Positions 44,997-58,159 of a DNA stretch of 64,000 nucleotides are shown piece by piece. Positions within the stretch are counted from its first letter, which is position 1. Every line of letters begins with the position of its first letter. Made by a program: the position numbers and the translations under genes. The stretch spans positions 1,736,001 through 1,800,000 of the forward strand of contig CALYLX010000142.1 of NCBI GenBank assembly GCA_944990035.1. The letters are read 5' to 3'. Source of the stretch: Clitopilus passeckerianus. Taxonomy: Eukaryota; Basidiomycota; Agaricomycetes; Agaricales; Entolomataceae. Under the pieces are notes generated by a model. That model did no database searches. It was not told the origin of the DNA and saw only the letters and a list, made by a program, of their open reading frames with translations.

Positions 44997-46438
44997 CCCA
45001 TGTAGATTCTAGACGTTGATCTCATCCTCTGTTAATTCTACTGATTTCGGTGCCCTCTGAGGCTTGCTGAACATCAGATCTGCCAAGAAATATGTGGCGC
45101 TGCCTGTCAATCGATCAGGATCATGATAAATGTAGTCGAGGGCGATATGATCATAGAATACCCCATGTATGACTTATTTCGCTCGATTCTGACCAATCAG
45201 TATCATAATCTGTTTATTTCAAACACGTGTCAGTGGCATTGACCGTCTGCCAGACGTGTATGATAGAGTTCAGCGGCAGATTTATGTCAGGGCGGGTCCG
45301 AGGAGAGTCGTAAGTGAACGGTTCCTAGTGTCCAAAGCCAATCCGGCAGAAGGTTACTATCAGTTCCGTCACACGTCAGGCAGCTTGCACACCCCAGCTA
45401 CCCCAATGATGCTAGATGTGGGCGAGAGACCACTATGCGGCACATTGTTCCGTTGAGCACGAGGAACATCGAGGTTGCAACTCTTGAGCTATAGACACCT
45501 GATCTCCACATTTTAGTCTGCGCCACCGTTCTGCACTACAACAAACGTTTAGGTAAAGGGTCATATCGACCATGAGAATTGTGTAGAAGATCTTCAAGCC
45601 TGTGGCCTTAGTTCGGTTGGTGATCCAATCTGAAAGAAGATGGCCACACAGACGCCTCCTCATGCTCGTCCGGAAATTAGCACCAGTTACGGTATTGTGA
45701 GAAGAGGTAGAGGTACTGTAGTTCCTGAAGAATCCCGGTCGGCATACTCAAACAGCATCAATGTTTTTGGTCAAGTAACATCAGAATTGGTGACTGCATA
45801 AGCGACTTGACCCGTCTTCCTGGTTCAGAAATGCATCAATTCGCGATATCCTGACAACCATCCTCTTGGATGTCCATGTCTTCAGTTCACCTCCAAGGCA
45901 CCGATCGTGAAACGTTGACTATGTTGCGCCTTACCCGTCGTGGGTGATCCGACTGCCCACATGATGCTGCCCATCTCGAGTCCTTGCAGGGCCTCCTGAT
46001 CGCTGTTAACAATGGACCTGGCTGGTCGGGAATGCCATCCTCGAAGGACCACTGGCCTGCTGGTTCTTTTCCGAGATTCGCTTCTTTATCCCACACGGTG
46101 GTAAAGGGTTGGCGACTTCTTGAGCAACTAGGAATGCAGGATCTTTCTCCTGTACTGCGTTTCGTGAGTTTGATCTGCTGGAACCCTTTCTATATGGTTC
46201 TACTTTGTGTGTCCCCGGCAGGCGACCGACGGCACATGTCATCAATCCCTAAGGGTCTAAGTAATCTGTTACAAGCCGCTACGCTCTCCAAATCTCTATA
46301 TAAGTACTACCAGATCTGGATGAGCTCCCCTGGTTTAATTACCTCCCTCCAAAAGACTCCACCGGTTCCTCTTCCCCTCTTCGTCGGTCTACTCCATCAG
46401 ACCTTGCTGTAAACTCCTAGGATTTTGCCTCGACTACG
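44997..46438. other. Intergenic region
   Basis: About 1.4 kb between the oxygenase and the SDR, both plus-strand. Frames at 45256-45456 (plus), 45433-45663 (minus) and 45984-46412 (plus) overlap, have no family features and lack clear coding junctions. A TATA-like tctatataag is at about 46295-46304, about 140 bp from the SDR ATG, so the right end is promoter. Confidence 0.5.
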
Positions 46439-47704
46439 ATGAATACACCTTCACCATCGACGCTCTTTTCCTCCGAGCTCTCGGATATCGATTACCCAGC
46501 ATCGCCCTTCGGACCTTCGTTGTCAGATAACCTCTTCAGCCCGCTCAGTCCCCTCAACGTATTCAATGTGAAAGGCCTGATTGCCGTAGTTACCGGTGGT
46601 GGAACCGGTGAGTGTAGTTCTGGCTTGTCAAAGAGTCGACGTTTTGACATGTATAGGGATTGGGCTGATGATGGCTACCGCCCTCGAGAATAACGGTGCC
46701 GTCGTCTACATTCTGGGACGTCGTGTGGATGTCTTGACAAAAGCATCCAATGAGAATAATGTAAGTGCTTGTTGTGGGATCATCCTCAGCCGTCTCTTAT
46801 ACCAGCCTCTAGAAATTCGGGAACATAATACCTCTCGAATGCGATATCACCTCGAGAGAGTGCCTGCTGACCGTCGTGGAAGAGATTACGAGAAGACATG
46901 GCTACATCAATCTACTCGTCAATAATGCTGGTGTCGCTCGCAACCTTTATGCACATCCCTTACCAGGCCCTACACATGCCTATGCTCCAAACCCCAATGC
47001 ACCTCCATCGCCTCCCAATTCGCCTCCTTCAGAGCCCAAGATGCCAAGCATCAAAGCCTTCCAAAATGCCCTCTGGGACACGGGATCACCGGAAGATTTC
47101 GCTGATACCTTTGCAACAAACGTCACCGCCATATATTACACGACTGTGGCTTTCTTGGACCTGTTACATCAAGGGAACATTCGACAGCATAAAAATGCTG
47201 AGCTACCTCCTGCCACCGGGCTTCCACGACCGCCATATCATACGTCACAGGTACTCTCTGTGTCTTCCTCGGGTTCCTTCAGGCTTGATGCCAAGATCCT
47301 CTCGCCGTCATATACATTGTCAAAGATTGCCTGCACGCACTTGGGTAAACTCCTGGCCAACTTGTTGGCACCATGGGGATCAGGAGTAACGTTCTCGCAC
47401 CGGGTGTTTGGCCCAGCGGTGAGTCGGACTCAGTGATATGCTATCTGGTCTCCAGTGAGCTCACGTCCTATCAGAAATGACTAACAGCCTTATTGGGAGT
47501 TCCGCCAAAAACTTGATCCCAACGCGTTGGCAGATTCAGTGCCGCTGCGCCGTACGGGGACGACGGAGGTAAGAGTTTTCCTTGCAACACGGGAAATCGC
47601 AATCTCATTCTTGTCAGGATATGGCTGGGACAATTTTATTCCTTGCCAGTCGAGCAGGCGCGTACGTCAATGGTGCCGTCTGGTTAGTAGATGGGGGAGG
47701 ATAG
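46439..47704 (+). CDS. Short-chain dehydrogenase/reductase, with a probable frame break near the C-terminus
   Basis: Classical SDR. ATG at 46439 with a Ser/Pro-rich N-terminal extension (MNTPSPSTLFSSELSDIDYPASP) before FNVKGLIAVVTGGGTGIGLMMATAL. The next exon encodes FGNIIPLECDITSRESLLTVVEEI. The family NNAG motif is in INLLVNNAGVARN, and the catalytic YTLSKIACTHL follows. A Pro-rich insertion (PNPNAPPSPPNSPPSEPKMPS) separates the two halves. After LLANLLAPWG the open frame reads SGVTFSHRVFGPA. The conserved reading, IRSNVLAPGVWPSEMTN, lies in the -1 frame after the four-G run 47375-47378. Downstream EFRQKLDPNALADSVPLRRTGTTE and DMAGTILFLASRAGAYVNGAVWLVDGGG are well conserved and end at TAG 47702-47704. 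Splicing at a later acceptor (after 47487) would restore the frame, but it loses the conserved EMT segment. Confidence 0.8.
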
Positions 47705-48248
47705 GTTGCGTCCCAAGTAGTTACTAGGAGGGTTTACGGAGGCCATTCAATTATTTCACTAACTATCTACCCAGGAAAAGTACGCATCTATAATACCCTG
47801 ATCCACTATGTAATGTAGCCTTATTCATGATATCTCGAACTTGAACGGCATATGGATCTGTTGGGGACCGATCAACTGAGTACTCTGTGTAATGAGTAAT
47901 ATAAATCAGGGATGCTCGCCCATTATGATATCAGAGCTTTCTCGATGTTTCATATGCTAGAGAAAAGACATCTTCAGTCCGTTGCTTGATAGCTCTCTAC
48001 AAGCTTGTCAAGCTAACCTGGACCGGTACTCGGTCCGTCTTTAGCCGACAAATCACGCTTGCCACGTGAAGCTCTCTCGATTTGTCATCAAAAACGCGAT
48101 CTGCTTGAGCAAGCAAGCACGAGCACGATAGTTTTCAAGCCAGGGACTGCTAATCATTCTGTCATCTAGATTCTTCAGCCGTGCCCTTTTAAGGAGCACT
48201 ATACCCTTTGCTGCATCTGCCCCAGTTGCTCTAAAGAAATCTCATACG
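47705..48248. other. Intergenic region, SDR to thioredoxin reductase
   Basis: About 540 bp with no supported ORF. A TATA or CT-rich leader is not obvious; the final 60 bp contain ccctttgctgcatctgcccc-type pyrimidine-rich sequence before the thioredoxin reductase ATG at 48249. Confidence 0.5.
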
Positions 48249-49527
<1,279 letters not shown>

Positions 49528-49904
49528 ATTTATCATACTAAATTAGAATTTTTAACGGAATATTGTATTGAATTTCATTGATCAAAGGGATGTAGTGTTG
49601 CTTAAACTGCCAACTTGCGGCATAGCCGGTAATGTGGGTCTTGTCATGCTGCGCACACAAGGAATGCTTCTGCCTGCGGTGGGGTCTGCGCAGGGTCTGC
49701 CAATTATTTCCAAAGATTCGGACCAAGTGGAGGACGGCAGGCGCGCTGAGCTGCGTCAAGCTGTGCATGACTAATTAAAGGTCCGACACGGGAATAGCCG
49801 ATCACTCTGTTGGCAGACATCCTGAGGGAGTTCGTCGACACGTCCAACCACTAGCAAACGCCTTTCGACAAGCTCGACTTGTAATCTCATATCTTTATCC
49901 TATA

Positions 49905-50818
49905 ATGCCGTCCGACCTTTGCCCAGTTTACGCTCCCTTCTTCAGTGCTTTGGTACGTCTTTCCAACATTCAATCCGTTTAGGCACCCATGTTGACTCCG
50001 GAATGGTAGGGTTGCACCAGCGCTATCGTCTTCACTTGTGAGTATTTGTAGCAGAATATGGATTTCCGAGCTACTTGGAAGGAACAAAAGAGAGATGGTT
50101 GCTAATATGAGGTTTGGGATAACAGCGATAGGTGCAAGGTATGACTATTGGTACTGCGCAGTTCGATTCAAACGTTGAACGCTCTCTTCAGTTATGGAAC
50201 AGCCAAGTCTGGTGTTGGCATTTCTGCCATGTCCGTCCTTCGCCCCGACTTGATGATGAAGTGTGTCGTCCCAGTCATCATGGCTGGTATTATTGCCGTA
50301 CGTCACTACTCGGATCCCAGGTGTAGCAAGCATTGACGAAGGCTGTTGAAAACGTTAGATTTATGGCTTGGTAGTCTCGGTCCTCATCTCTGCTAGCCGT
50401 GAGTAGTGATATGCTGGCTTTCCATGAGTTCGTTATCTGACGACAATATTATAGTCAAGGCTGAGATGGCACTTGCAACTGGTTTCATTCAACTCGGTGC
50501 TGGTCTCTCTGTCGGTCTGGCAGGACTTGCAGCTGGTTTTGCTATTGGTATCGTGGGAGACGCTGGCGTGCGAGGAACTGCTCAACAGCCCAGGCTTTTC
50601 GTCGGAATGGTGGGTAGTGACATGCATATACTCAGAATATCTTCGTTGATTATGCCGGGCCCAGATTCTCATTCTCATTTTCGCCGAAGTCTTGGGTTTG
50701 TACGGTCTCATTGTTGCTCTCATCATGAACGGCAAGGCTCAAGATATCACTGTATGTCATGTTTCACTATACACTATTGGAAACCCTCTGACTTAGTCCG
50801 CTTGCTTCCCAGTGTTAA
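49905..50818 (+). CDS. VMA3: V-type H+-ATPase proteolipid subunit c
   Basis: Membrane-embedded rotor subunit of the vacuolar proton pump, with four transmembrane helices. ATG at 49905 ([16 protein letters not shown]). Exons then give [21 protein letters not shown], a stretch that requires a 13-nt exon at 50126-50138. Downstream: [80 protein letters not shown], and [25 protein letters not shown] with the essential proton-binding Glu in the FAEVLGLYG motif. The C-terminus most likely splices to give QDITC and TAA at 50816-50818; without the last intron it would continue to the stop at about 50794. Six introns in a short gene, as common in basidiomycete VMA3. Confidence 0.9.
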
Positions 50819-51167
50819 ATGCGTTCTTCGTAGACTAGTTTAGTAAGAAGCATCGGTCTTGCCTGGTCGTATACCAACTTTATGATGCCATAATCGACAA
50901 GATGTACTTCAGCTAGTCATACGTTCTCTTTTGAAGGCATTGATGCAATAATCCTTCTCTTTCGCACTTGTTCTCCCATTCGTTATTACCTGAATTTCGT
51001 TGTGCATTGCAACCGAGGCTGTTCATTGAACGTACCACCACAACCGATTGGACCGGCTTGAGGTTGCACATCAGTTCTGATTCCGGTCTGCCATGATACC
51101 GATTCCCGTCAGTTTCAACAGCTTGTCGCGAGTTACATATGGCGCTAGTTCGCGAGTCTGATTCTCG

Positions 51168-51175
51168 TTATATAC
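51168..51175 (+). promoter_or_regulatory. TATA-like element of epoxide hydrolase copy 2
   Basis: TTATATAC about 45 bp upstream of the ATG at 51219, similar in spacing to the TATA box of copy 1. Confidence 0.45.
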
Positions 51176-51218
51176 CTGGGGAACCGGGACATTGTAATTC
51201 GCACCGACCTTGCACACC

Positions 51219-52832
51219 ATGACTTGGTCCGAGACCCCATTCAAGATTGCCGTAACCGACGAGCAACTCGCCACACTTAAGAAGAAACTTGACCTTGTTA
51301 CTTTCCCTGATGAACTCGAGGAAGCTGGTTCTGATTACGGTGCACCCTTACCTGACGTGAAGCGCCTCATTGAACGTTGGAGGAATGGCTATGACTGGCG
51401 AGCTCATGAAGCCAAGATTAATGCGGACCTTCCGCAATTCACCCGGGACATCGAAGTCGAAGGCTTTGGAAGGCTGAACATCCACTACGTTCATAAGCGG
51501 AGCAAGGTCGAGAATGCCGTCCCGCTGATGTTCGTCCACGGATGTGTGTGCCTCTTCATACGAGTTTATTTACCCCCCGCTAACAGTTGTCATTAGGGCC
51601 TGGAAGTTTCATGGAAGTCGAGCGGATCTTGCCCCTTCTAGTCGACCCTTCGCCAGACCACCCCAGTTTCCATGTTGTAGCCGTCAGTTTGCCTGGATTC
51701 GGTTTCTCAGAAGCTCCTTCGAAGAGGGGCTTCGCGTTGGATCAGTATGCGGAGGTGGGTATATGCGCATATAACTTCTTTGCAAATTCTGACGATGGGT
51801 TAGGTGGTTCACAAGCTCATGCTTTCTGTGGGCTACAACGAGTATGGTATGTCGCCCGGCATCTAATTAGCGGACAACCACTGACAGATTGGTTTAGTTA
51901 CCCAGGCAGGAGATTGGGGTTTCTTCGTGAGTGCACCGCACACGACAGGGGTATCTCCCGAATCTTACCTTCGCCATGCCAGATAACTCGCCATATGGTG
52001 AGCAAGTATGCACCCAAGTACATCAAGGCGTGGCATACCAACTTCCCTGTGTAATCCGTTTCTGCCCACACGATCTCACACGCTAAAGCCTTCTCACAGC
52101 ATCAATCCACCATCTCTTGGCCGTCCTCGACTTCTCCTTTCACACCTTTTCTCGTACCTGCCGCTGAATGGATACACCCAGAAGGAACAGGAGGCTCTCC
52201 AAAGAACCATTGACTTCCGAACGAAGGGATCTGGCTACTTTGCTATTCAATCGACGAAGCCTCAGACGCTTGGTTATTCCCTATCAGACTCGCCCACTGG
52301 TCTGCTCGCATGGATCTATGAGAAGCTCGCGCTTGCCATGGATGGTTATGAATTGCAAGATGACGAAGGTATAGGCTTCTTGTTCCATTCAACATGCTGC
52401 AAGCCGACTTATTGCCGTGTCTTGTACGTTGCAGTGTTGACCTGGATCTCAATCTACTACTTCTCCCGAGCGGGACCAGCTGCTTCAGTCAGGATCTACT
52501 GCGAAGTTAAGGATATTATGCCTGCGGCCGGCGACTGGAGTCCAGTTCCTCTTGGATATTCCTTCTTCCCGAAGGAAGTTATTAATCTCCCTAGGAGGTC
52601 GGTGTTTCGTAAATGCCTACTCGGAATGATACTGACGTGGTTTATTTCCCCTTTCAGGTGGTACACTGACCCGAATCTGGTGTTCAAATCTGAGCATAAC
52701 CAAGGAGGACATTTCGCTGCTTTCGAACGCCCTGAGGATCTCGTTGGCGATGTTAGGAAGATGTTCGGAAAGGGGGCCCAGCGTTTGGTGCTGTTGAGGG
52801 CAAATCAGGCTATGATTAGAGAAGTACGCTAG
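51219..52832 (+). CDS. Epoxide hydrolase (EHN plus alpha/beta hydrolase), copy 2
   Basis: Paralogue of the gene at 33644-35198 on the other strand; both start TPFKI and share the EHN block YGAPLPDVKRLIERW and [31 protein letters not shown] is made at an intron near 51543-51597, as in copy 1. The nucleophile Asp lies in TQAGDWGFF (an intron interrupts just before it), and the catalytic His in NQGGHFAAFERP. The cap region contains [16 protein letters not shown] [32 protein letters not shown] and FPKEVINLPRRWYTDPNLVF. TAG at 52830-52832. Compared with copy 1 the C-terminus is longer by a basic tail (RLVLLRANQAMIREVR). Joins near 52059-52102 and 52369-52433 are inferred. Confidence 0.85.
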
Positions 52833-53315
52833 ATGGTTGCACTAGGTGTTACCATGTAACGAATGTGCATATGTATTTGGATATGCATAAGGGAAGATAC
52901 CCGAGTGTTATCGAATCCTAATAAACAATCCTCTGAGTTCGGTGCAAACCTTCCGTACGATGGCTATCCGCCATTGCAGGAGGCTACCATCTACAGGTGG
53001 CAGATCCCAATGATCCAATAATATATGTAGAAGGTTCGAATAGAAGGAAATATGGCACCGAATTCCATAGACTCGTAGACTCCCTCGCTGATGGGCAAGG
53101 GAACAGAGTAACGCGAGGCTCATAATTTATCTTGAACAAAATGAGGATGAAAATAGGCGGATACACGAGAATGCGATAGAGCGGTGTTCGGTATATTCGA
53201 TCGGTGAGATATTGCTGCGAAGAAGTGGGCCAACGAAGCCTGCGACTCTCACAACCAGCCTTGTTGGACAGCATCAGCTCAGAAAAAGTAGCTAGAACCA
53301 GCGGATGACTTACAA

Positions 53316-53855
53316 TTAGTAATGGCGCTTTCTGACCGACCGTCTGTCTGAACTATTCATGGCCCAGTTTCCGACGGACTGAGTACCCTTCTCGATAGCA
53401 TTGTAGTAAAGGCTAACGGCGTGTATGTCGTAAGGGTAATGGAATGGGCTTCCGATGGGGTACATAGCATTTTGGGCAACCGCATTGGACAGACCCAAAT
53501 CGACGGTAAAGGCCAATGCCCCTACCGCGGTCGCAATGACTATGGGGATGACCATATCCTTGATATGTCGCTTTGGTAAGGGGTACTGGCGACGTCTACT
53601 CCATTCTTCCTCGAGTAGCGCTAGTTTACGTTTCTCGACATTGATGTTTCGAGCGGCATAGGCAGAGCCTGCCAAACTCACACCACCGGTGAGGTGTGCA
53701 GCGACGACTCCAGAGGCAGCTGAAACACCAGACGTCGCAATGGCTCGACGCTTCTTATAGATGTTGAGCGCCATCTCTTGGAGTGAATAGTTTGGGTCGG
53801 ATATCTTCTCTCGGTACGTCGAGGAGCTGAACCCAAGAAGTTCGCCGAATCGCAT
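53316..53855 (-). CDS. Small hypothetical membrane-associated protein
   Basis: Single-exon 179-residue protein, ATG 53853-53855 (MRFGELLGFSSSTYREKISD). I do not recognise the family. Residues about 40-70 form an Ala/Gly/Ser-rich hydrophobic stretch (SGVSAASGVVAAHLTGGVSLAGSAYAA). Residues about 100-125 form a stronger hydrophobic helix (MVIPIVIATAVGALAFTVDLGL) preceded by basic PKRHIKD, so membrane association is likely. Between them is a basic/amphipathic stretch (NINVEKRKLALLEEEWSRRRQY). The frame is clean and codon use looks normal. Conserved fungal proteins of this kind exist, but no function is claimed. Confidence 0.65.
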   Translation of the reverse strand: MRFGELLGFSSSTYREKISDPNYSLQEMALNIYKKRRAIATSGVSAASGVVAAHLTGGVSLAGSAYAARNINVEKRKLALLEEEWSRRRQYPLPKRHIKDMVIPIVIATAVGALAFTVDLGLSNAVAQNAMYPIGSPFHYPYDIHAVSLYYNAIEKGTQSVGNWAMNSSDRRSVRKRHY

Positions 53856-54927
53856 GGCTTCAGTAGGGAATAGCAGAAGGTTGGCGTGAAAAGGAGGGAA
53901 CTTGTGACGGGCGGAGGAAAGTCTCTTGGGTTTCCTTCATATCACTTATTCTATGCCGGATTCAGCAAGAAGATATTGCCTTAAATTAGGATCTTTGGAC
54001 TCTGAAGAGTCGTACAGCCTGAGAAAAGCATGAGGCAGAGGTGAGGCGTTCATCCAGGACATGATGAATGTTCTATATGTTCCGCACGAACCTCTATCAA
54101 GGAGGGCGCCTAATTGACTATCACCATCACTAGAAAGGCAGTGGTGCCTGACAGATAGACACAACAGAACAAGACACGCGCCAACACCTATTCAATCCAG
54201 TGATATTTTTAGCGGTCGGGGCTCCAAGTTCCTCGTTGGCAGAAGCAGGTGTTCTGGTGAGTGCTCCAAGAACGACTTCCTGTCCACCTCAGGCTAAAAC
54301 TTCATAGAATTCAGAAACGATGTACCAGCCACCTGTTTCTAGCCTGCAAACCGAGCTTCAATCGCTTAGCAGAGTGCCCCAAATTAATCGAACAACGCCA
54401 GTCGGTCTTCGAGTATGAAGACGGTCTAATTACTCACAGCTCTTCAGGGCTTTAACTTCATACCGACCAAGGTGTGTGTCAAAGGTCGGGGCTTGAGCAG
54501 AGCCGGGGCGCTTCATTTCCACACGTTCAGAAGGAGTGAACAGAGAAGCAGCGGATCAAAGGCAATAAGCCTGTGTTCGGTGAGTCCTTGGCCCCATGGT
54601 GTGTGAAGTAAGATGGGCGCCTATAAGGAACTGGATCACATCTCCGATAGTAACGGTGGAGGAAAGGCAGGGAAGAGCTAGATCGGGTAGGTCACACCCT
54701 GTGTACTATGTTAATCGTTCTAATATAGTTTACGCATGCCGTTCTGCAGATGGGTGAGCCCTGAGCCTGAAAGTTGCGAGAACGAGCCTGAAAGGAATAT
54801 ACGAAATCTTTCCGAGACGAGACCTTTGTGGCAATCGGAAGGATCTACGGCGTGATACTGGACGATAGCGCACATCAGTGATAAACAAATGTATTGCCCT
54901 ATCCAGTCAGCATACAAGACCTCAAGG

Positions 54928-54948
54928 CTCTGTACACTGTGTACAGAG
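54928..54948. repeat. 21-bp perfect palindrome, 10-bp arms
   Basis: CTCTGTACAC, T, GTGTACAGAG. Possible dimeric binding site; no flanking gene explains it. Confidence 0.6.
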
Positions 54949-55171
54949 CATGAAAAAGGCTTGACCCGAGTGACTCCTGCCTGGCTTGAGTACCAGGACG
55001 GATATATGACCTCATTTTCTAGCACTCCAGTTTATCTTGCAATCTAAAAATGCATCTTTGCACTTTCCTTGTGCCTAGGTAGAGAATAGAACAGCCATGT
55101 AAACAGTGGAGCCAAGTCTCGTGAGATTAGTTGGGCTGGCACGAATGAGATAAGGCAGCACCATCTGCCCA

Positions 55172-55199
55172 ATCTATAGGTTCCATGGGTTCTATAGAT
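55172..55199. repeat. Inverted repeat, 8-bp arms with 12-nt spacer
   Basis: ATCTATAG and CTATAGAT around gttccatgggtt. It lies about 220 bp right of the previous palindrome. Confidence 0.5.
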
Positions 55200-55612
55200 G
55201 CATACCGAGGCTGCAGTGGGGTGCCGAAGCGAGCGACAAGCAGTGACAGAGACGGGACAATCGCTCCGTAATGATCCGGATCCTGGGAAGAGGTCAGTTG
55301 CAGCAATTATGAATATTGATGCGTTGTTGCCATGCCCCTCATCGAATAGCCCACCCCACCCCTGGCGCTAAAGTGAGCTGCAGAAAGCCCGTTCTTGATG
55401 GACTGTCGCATTTACAGCGATGCGGATAGACTGCGAGGGTCTTATAGATACTCACTGTTTATAGGTCGCCGAAATCTCCTATGATTGGTGATTCTCCTCA
55501 GAAGCTCGACCTGCGATTAATTTATGGTACAGTACTGAGTAATATCGTGTATCTAATGTGGATGGTAGGAATGCAATTGCTGCTCAGGTTAGCTACGGGA
55601 TTCCGGTCGCTG

Positions 55613-56744
55613 TTATCCCGGAACATTCATGTTTTTCAACCGGGAGCTCGATGAGAAGAACCGCGTACATGCCTCACAAGACCACTTCGAGCGTTTTCCA
55701 TGCTGGGACAGTTCATGACGTAGACGATCGTGGTGGCGAGTGAATGTCTCCTTGCAGATGGGCTCTGTACACTCAAATTTCCCCTTGCGGCCCTTATTCA
55801 TCGGACGTGTACCTCGACCCTTCCTTGGGAATCGCTTTTGACGATTCTTATCTGTGACTGGTCTTCTGGGTCTAACCGTGTTACTAAGGGTTCTTTCGAG
55901 AGTTCTTGCATCTGGCCCGTCTGCTTCTGAACGAGGGATTGGATCGTTCCTGATGGTAGTTCAGTCAGGTTTATCCCTCTCCTAAATAGCCCTCTTACGT
56001 TCTATGCCACGCCATGGAATTGGTGAAGGTTCCTGAAACGCAGAAGGAGGCTGAAATCTGAGACTCTCAATATTGCCTAGAATTTTAGTCAGTATTTCTT
56101 CATTGGACGTTGGGACATCCTTACCAGTTGATCCATTCTCCAACAGTGTTTCTCCTAGAGAGAATGGTAGGTTTGGCGTTGTATTTGGTGTCGATAATAG
56201 ATTGTCAAATGCGGGTGGAAGTAACATGTCTGTTCGACTCGGAGGTTCTATTTGCGACCAACCTGGTCAGTACAGGAGGCCCATGACTTGGAAGAACGAG
56301 CATACCGGATGAGCTGCCAAGAAAATCCCAATCGTACGTCGTCATACCGTACTCGCCGCCACTTGAGTACGGCGACGGCAATGATGAGACATCGGTTGGA
56401 GCAGGTGTGAACATATTCACAGCCTTGTCTTCAAGGGTAGATGCAGAACAACTGCTGCTGCTCGACCCGGCTTGGCTCTCTGAATTATGGGGAAGGCGAA
56501 CTGCGTAGAGTTTCAAGACATGTCGGCTAGCCACCCGATGAGACTCTAGGCGTATGATGATACCAGTATCGCTGTGAACCCCTTCGGGAGGTGCCGACGC
56601 TTCTAGGTCCTCGAATGTCATCGTCGGTGGCTGGTCGTTGCCTGAAGAAACTATGCAGAGCGCAGTCTTGAAGAGACATGAAATATTAAACGCAAAGTGG
56701 AATCGAAGCCGTCCATTGGGTGGATGGAATCCGTGAGATTGCAC
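55613..56744 (-). CDS. C2H2-type zinc-finger protein (probable transcription factor), start and end uncertain
   Basis: Minus-strand gene of a lineage-specific zinc-finger family. An N-terminal block (GFHPPNGRLRFHFAFNISCLFKTAL, then GNDQPPTMTFEDLE) is followed by Ser-rich sequence, with the splice GSSSG-WSQIEPPSRTD. The next exon has LLSTPNTTPNLPFSLGE and IESLRFQPPSAFQEPSP. A later exon gives basic RPRRPVTDKNRQKRFPRKGRG and NKGRKGKFECTEPICKETFTRHHDRLRHELSQH, which is one C2H2 finger (C-x4-C-x12-H-x3-H). A second finger begins SCEACTRFFSSSSRLK and is then lost in frame (NMNVPG stop). The -1 frame supplies KHEC after a run of A, so a base is missing or the tail has diverged. The N-terminal start is unclear; the frame opens near 56744 without an ATG and probably extends through an upstream exon (56686-56868). 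Confidence 0.68.
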
Positions 56745-56868
56745 TCAATGTTATCAACATATAAGAGTTTGGTATTAATTGATGGTACTCTTTAGGAACT
56801 GGTCCAGATATATCGGAAGATTGTCGTTGGGGTGTAAGATCATCGACCGTAAAATAGAAGCACTGCAA

Positions 56869-58159
56869 TCGATCACGCCTGCTCCGAGTCAGTTGTCAAA
56901 AAATTTCCGCTTTGCAAAGACAAGAAAGCCTCCGTCCCAGACAGTGACATACTCCCAGATTAAGCGAGGCCTTTAAAAGAATCTGATGTCATTACGGCAG
57001 ACCTAATGGGATATCTTCCCGCCCTTCCAACGACTCGTTCGTTACATAGCCTCATCTGCTTTAACACTGTCGTAGGATTTTGTATCCCCCACAAAAACTG
57101 TAACCCAACGCCATCTCTTGCGCCGCCTCCTATCCAACCTACAAGCATTCGGTGATACACCATCATTAATACGCAGGTGGCTGATTGTGTCGATCTTCTC
57201 CAAATCAGTATCTTATCATGGCAGCCAGGTGTTTCGTACCATATGCTATGGTTTGCAAGCCCCGCACGTGTCCAGACTTATGACAATCCTTTATGAAGAC
57301 CGAGTCGGTATAGCCCCAGCTTCCCGGCGGCCTATCACCTTGCAAGGCAACAATGTGTTTATGCCAAGAAAACTCCCGCCAGGTTAGGCATACACGTGGG
57401 TATGACCGTTATATTCGGAGGGAGGGCTCACAACCTGGTTTCTGGCACGATTACACCATTTCTGATCGAGTTGCATCGTATTCGTCCATCTGGGCCGTTA
57501 TTGATAGTTCATAGGATAGATTGTTTATCACGCCTACTACACTATTCTTACACTGTAATTCCAGTAGCAGGTGGCCCTTATCGTGAGGCGCTGTCAATAA
57601 CTTGCCTGCTTGATGTATTTCGGCCACTAGGTGTCAAAAACCAATAGATTTAGAACGTCATACGGGGTAGGCCACATCAAGACCATCTGCCCAGCCCGAA
57701 CCGTTGAATGTAGAGAGCGTTGTAATGGGCGGGAAGTTGTTGAGAACCACCTTCCCACAAATGTCTGTCCGCACGCTTAAGGTGACTCCCCAATTCTCAT
57801 GAAACTCAACAGATTAGTGTCGTGGACACGGTATTACATACTTCCGCGGTCCACATTACTGGTATGTGCAGGCATATTCTATATATTGTCTCTTCGGACG
57901 ATCAACGTGAGGGTAAGCCGACTGTACGAACTCGCACGCCAATAACGGACGGGTGTAATTCAGATGGTTACAAGGGTTCCTTTGGTGACTGGCGAGTCCG
58001 ATGAGCATGTCCTCATCCTAGGGAAGTATTGGTTGTTGAAAAGGAACGTTGTCGTGATGTGCAGCCATGGTAAGCATGAAATTAGTCTGGGAACCATCAT
58101 TCTTCCGAGGTTGTCAATAGGGATATTAGATATGTAACGGGAATCAAGCTTACAACGAT
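56869..58159. other. Gene-free region upstream of the zinc-finger gene
   Basis: About 1.3 kb, probably including the zinc-finger gene promoter. Plus frames at 57118-57387 and 57396-57647 have no recognisable domain. Confidence 0.45.

Larger units (their letters stand above)
53856..55557. other. Gene-poor region with palindromes
   Basis: About 1.7 kb without a supported ORF (minus frames at 53946-54164 and 54720-55025 lack features). It holds a 21-bp palindrome at 54928-54948 and an inverted repeat at 55172-55199. Confidence 0.5.
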
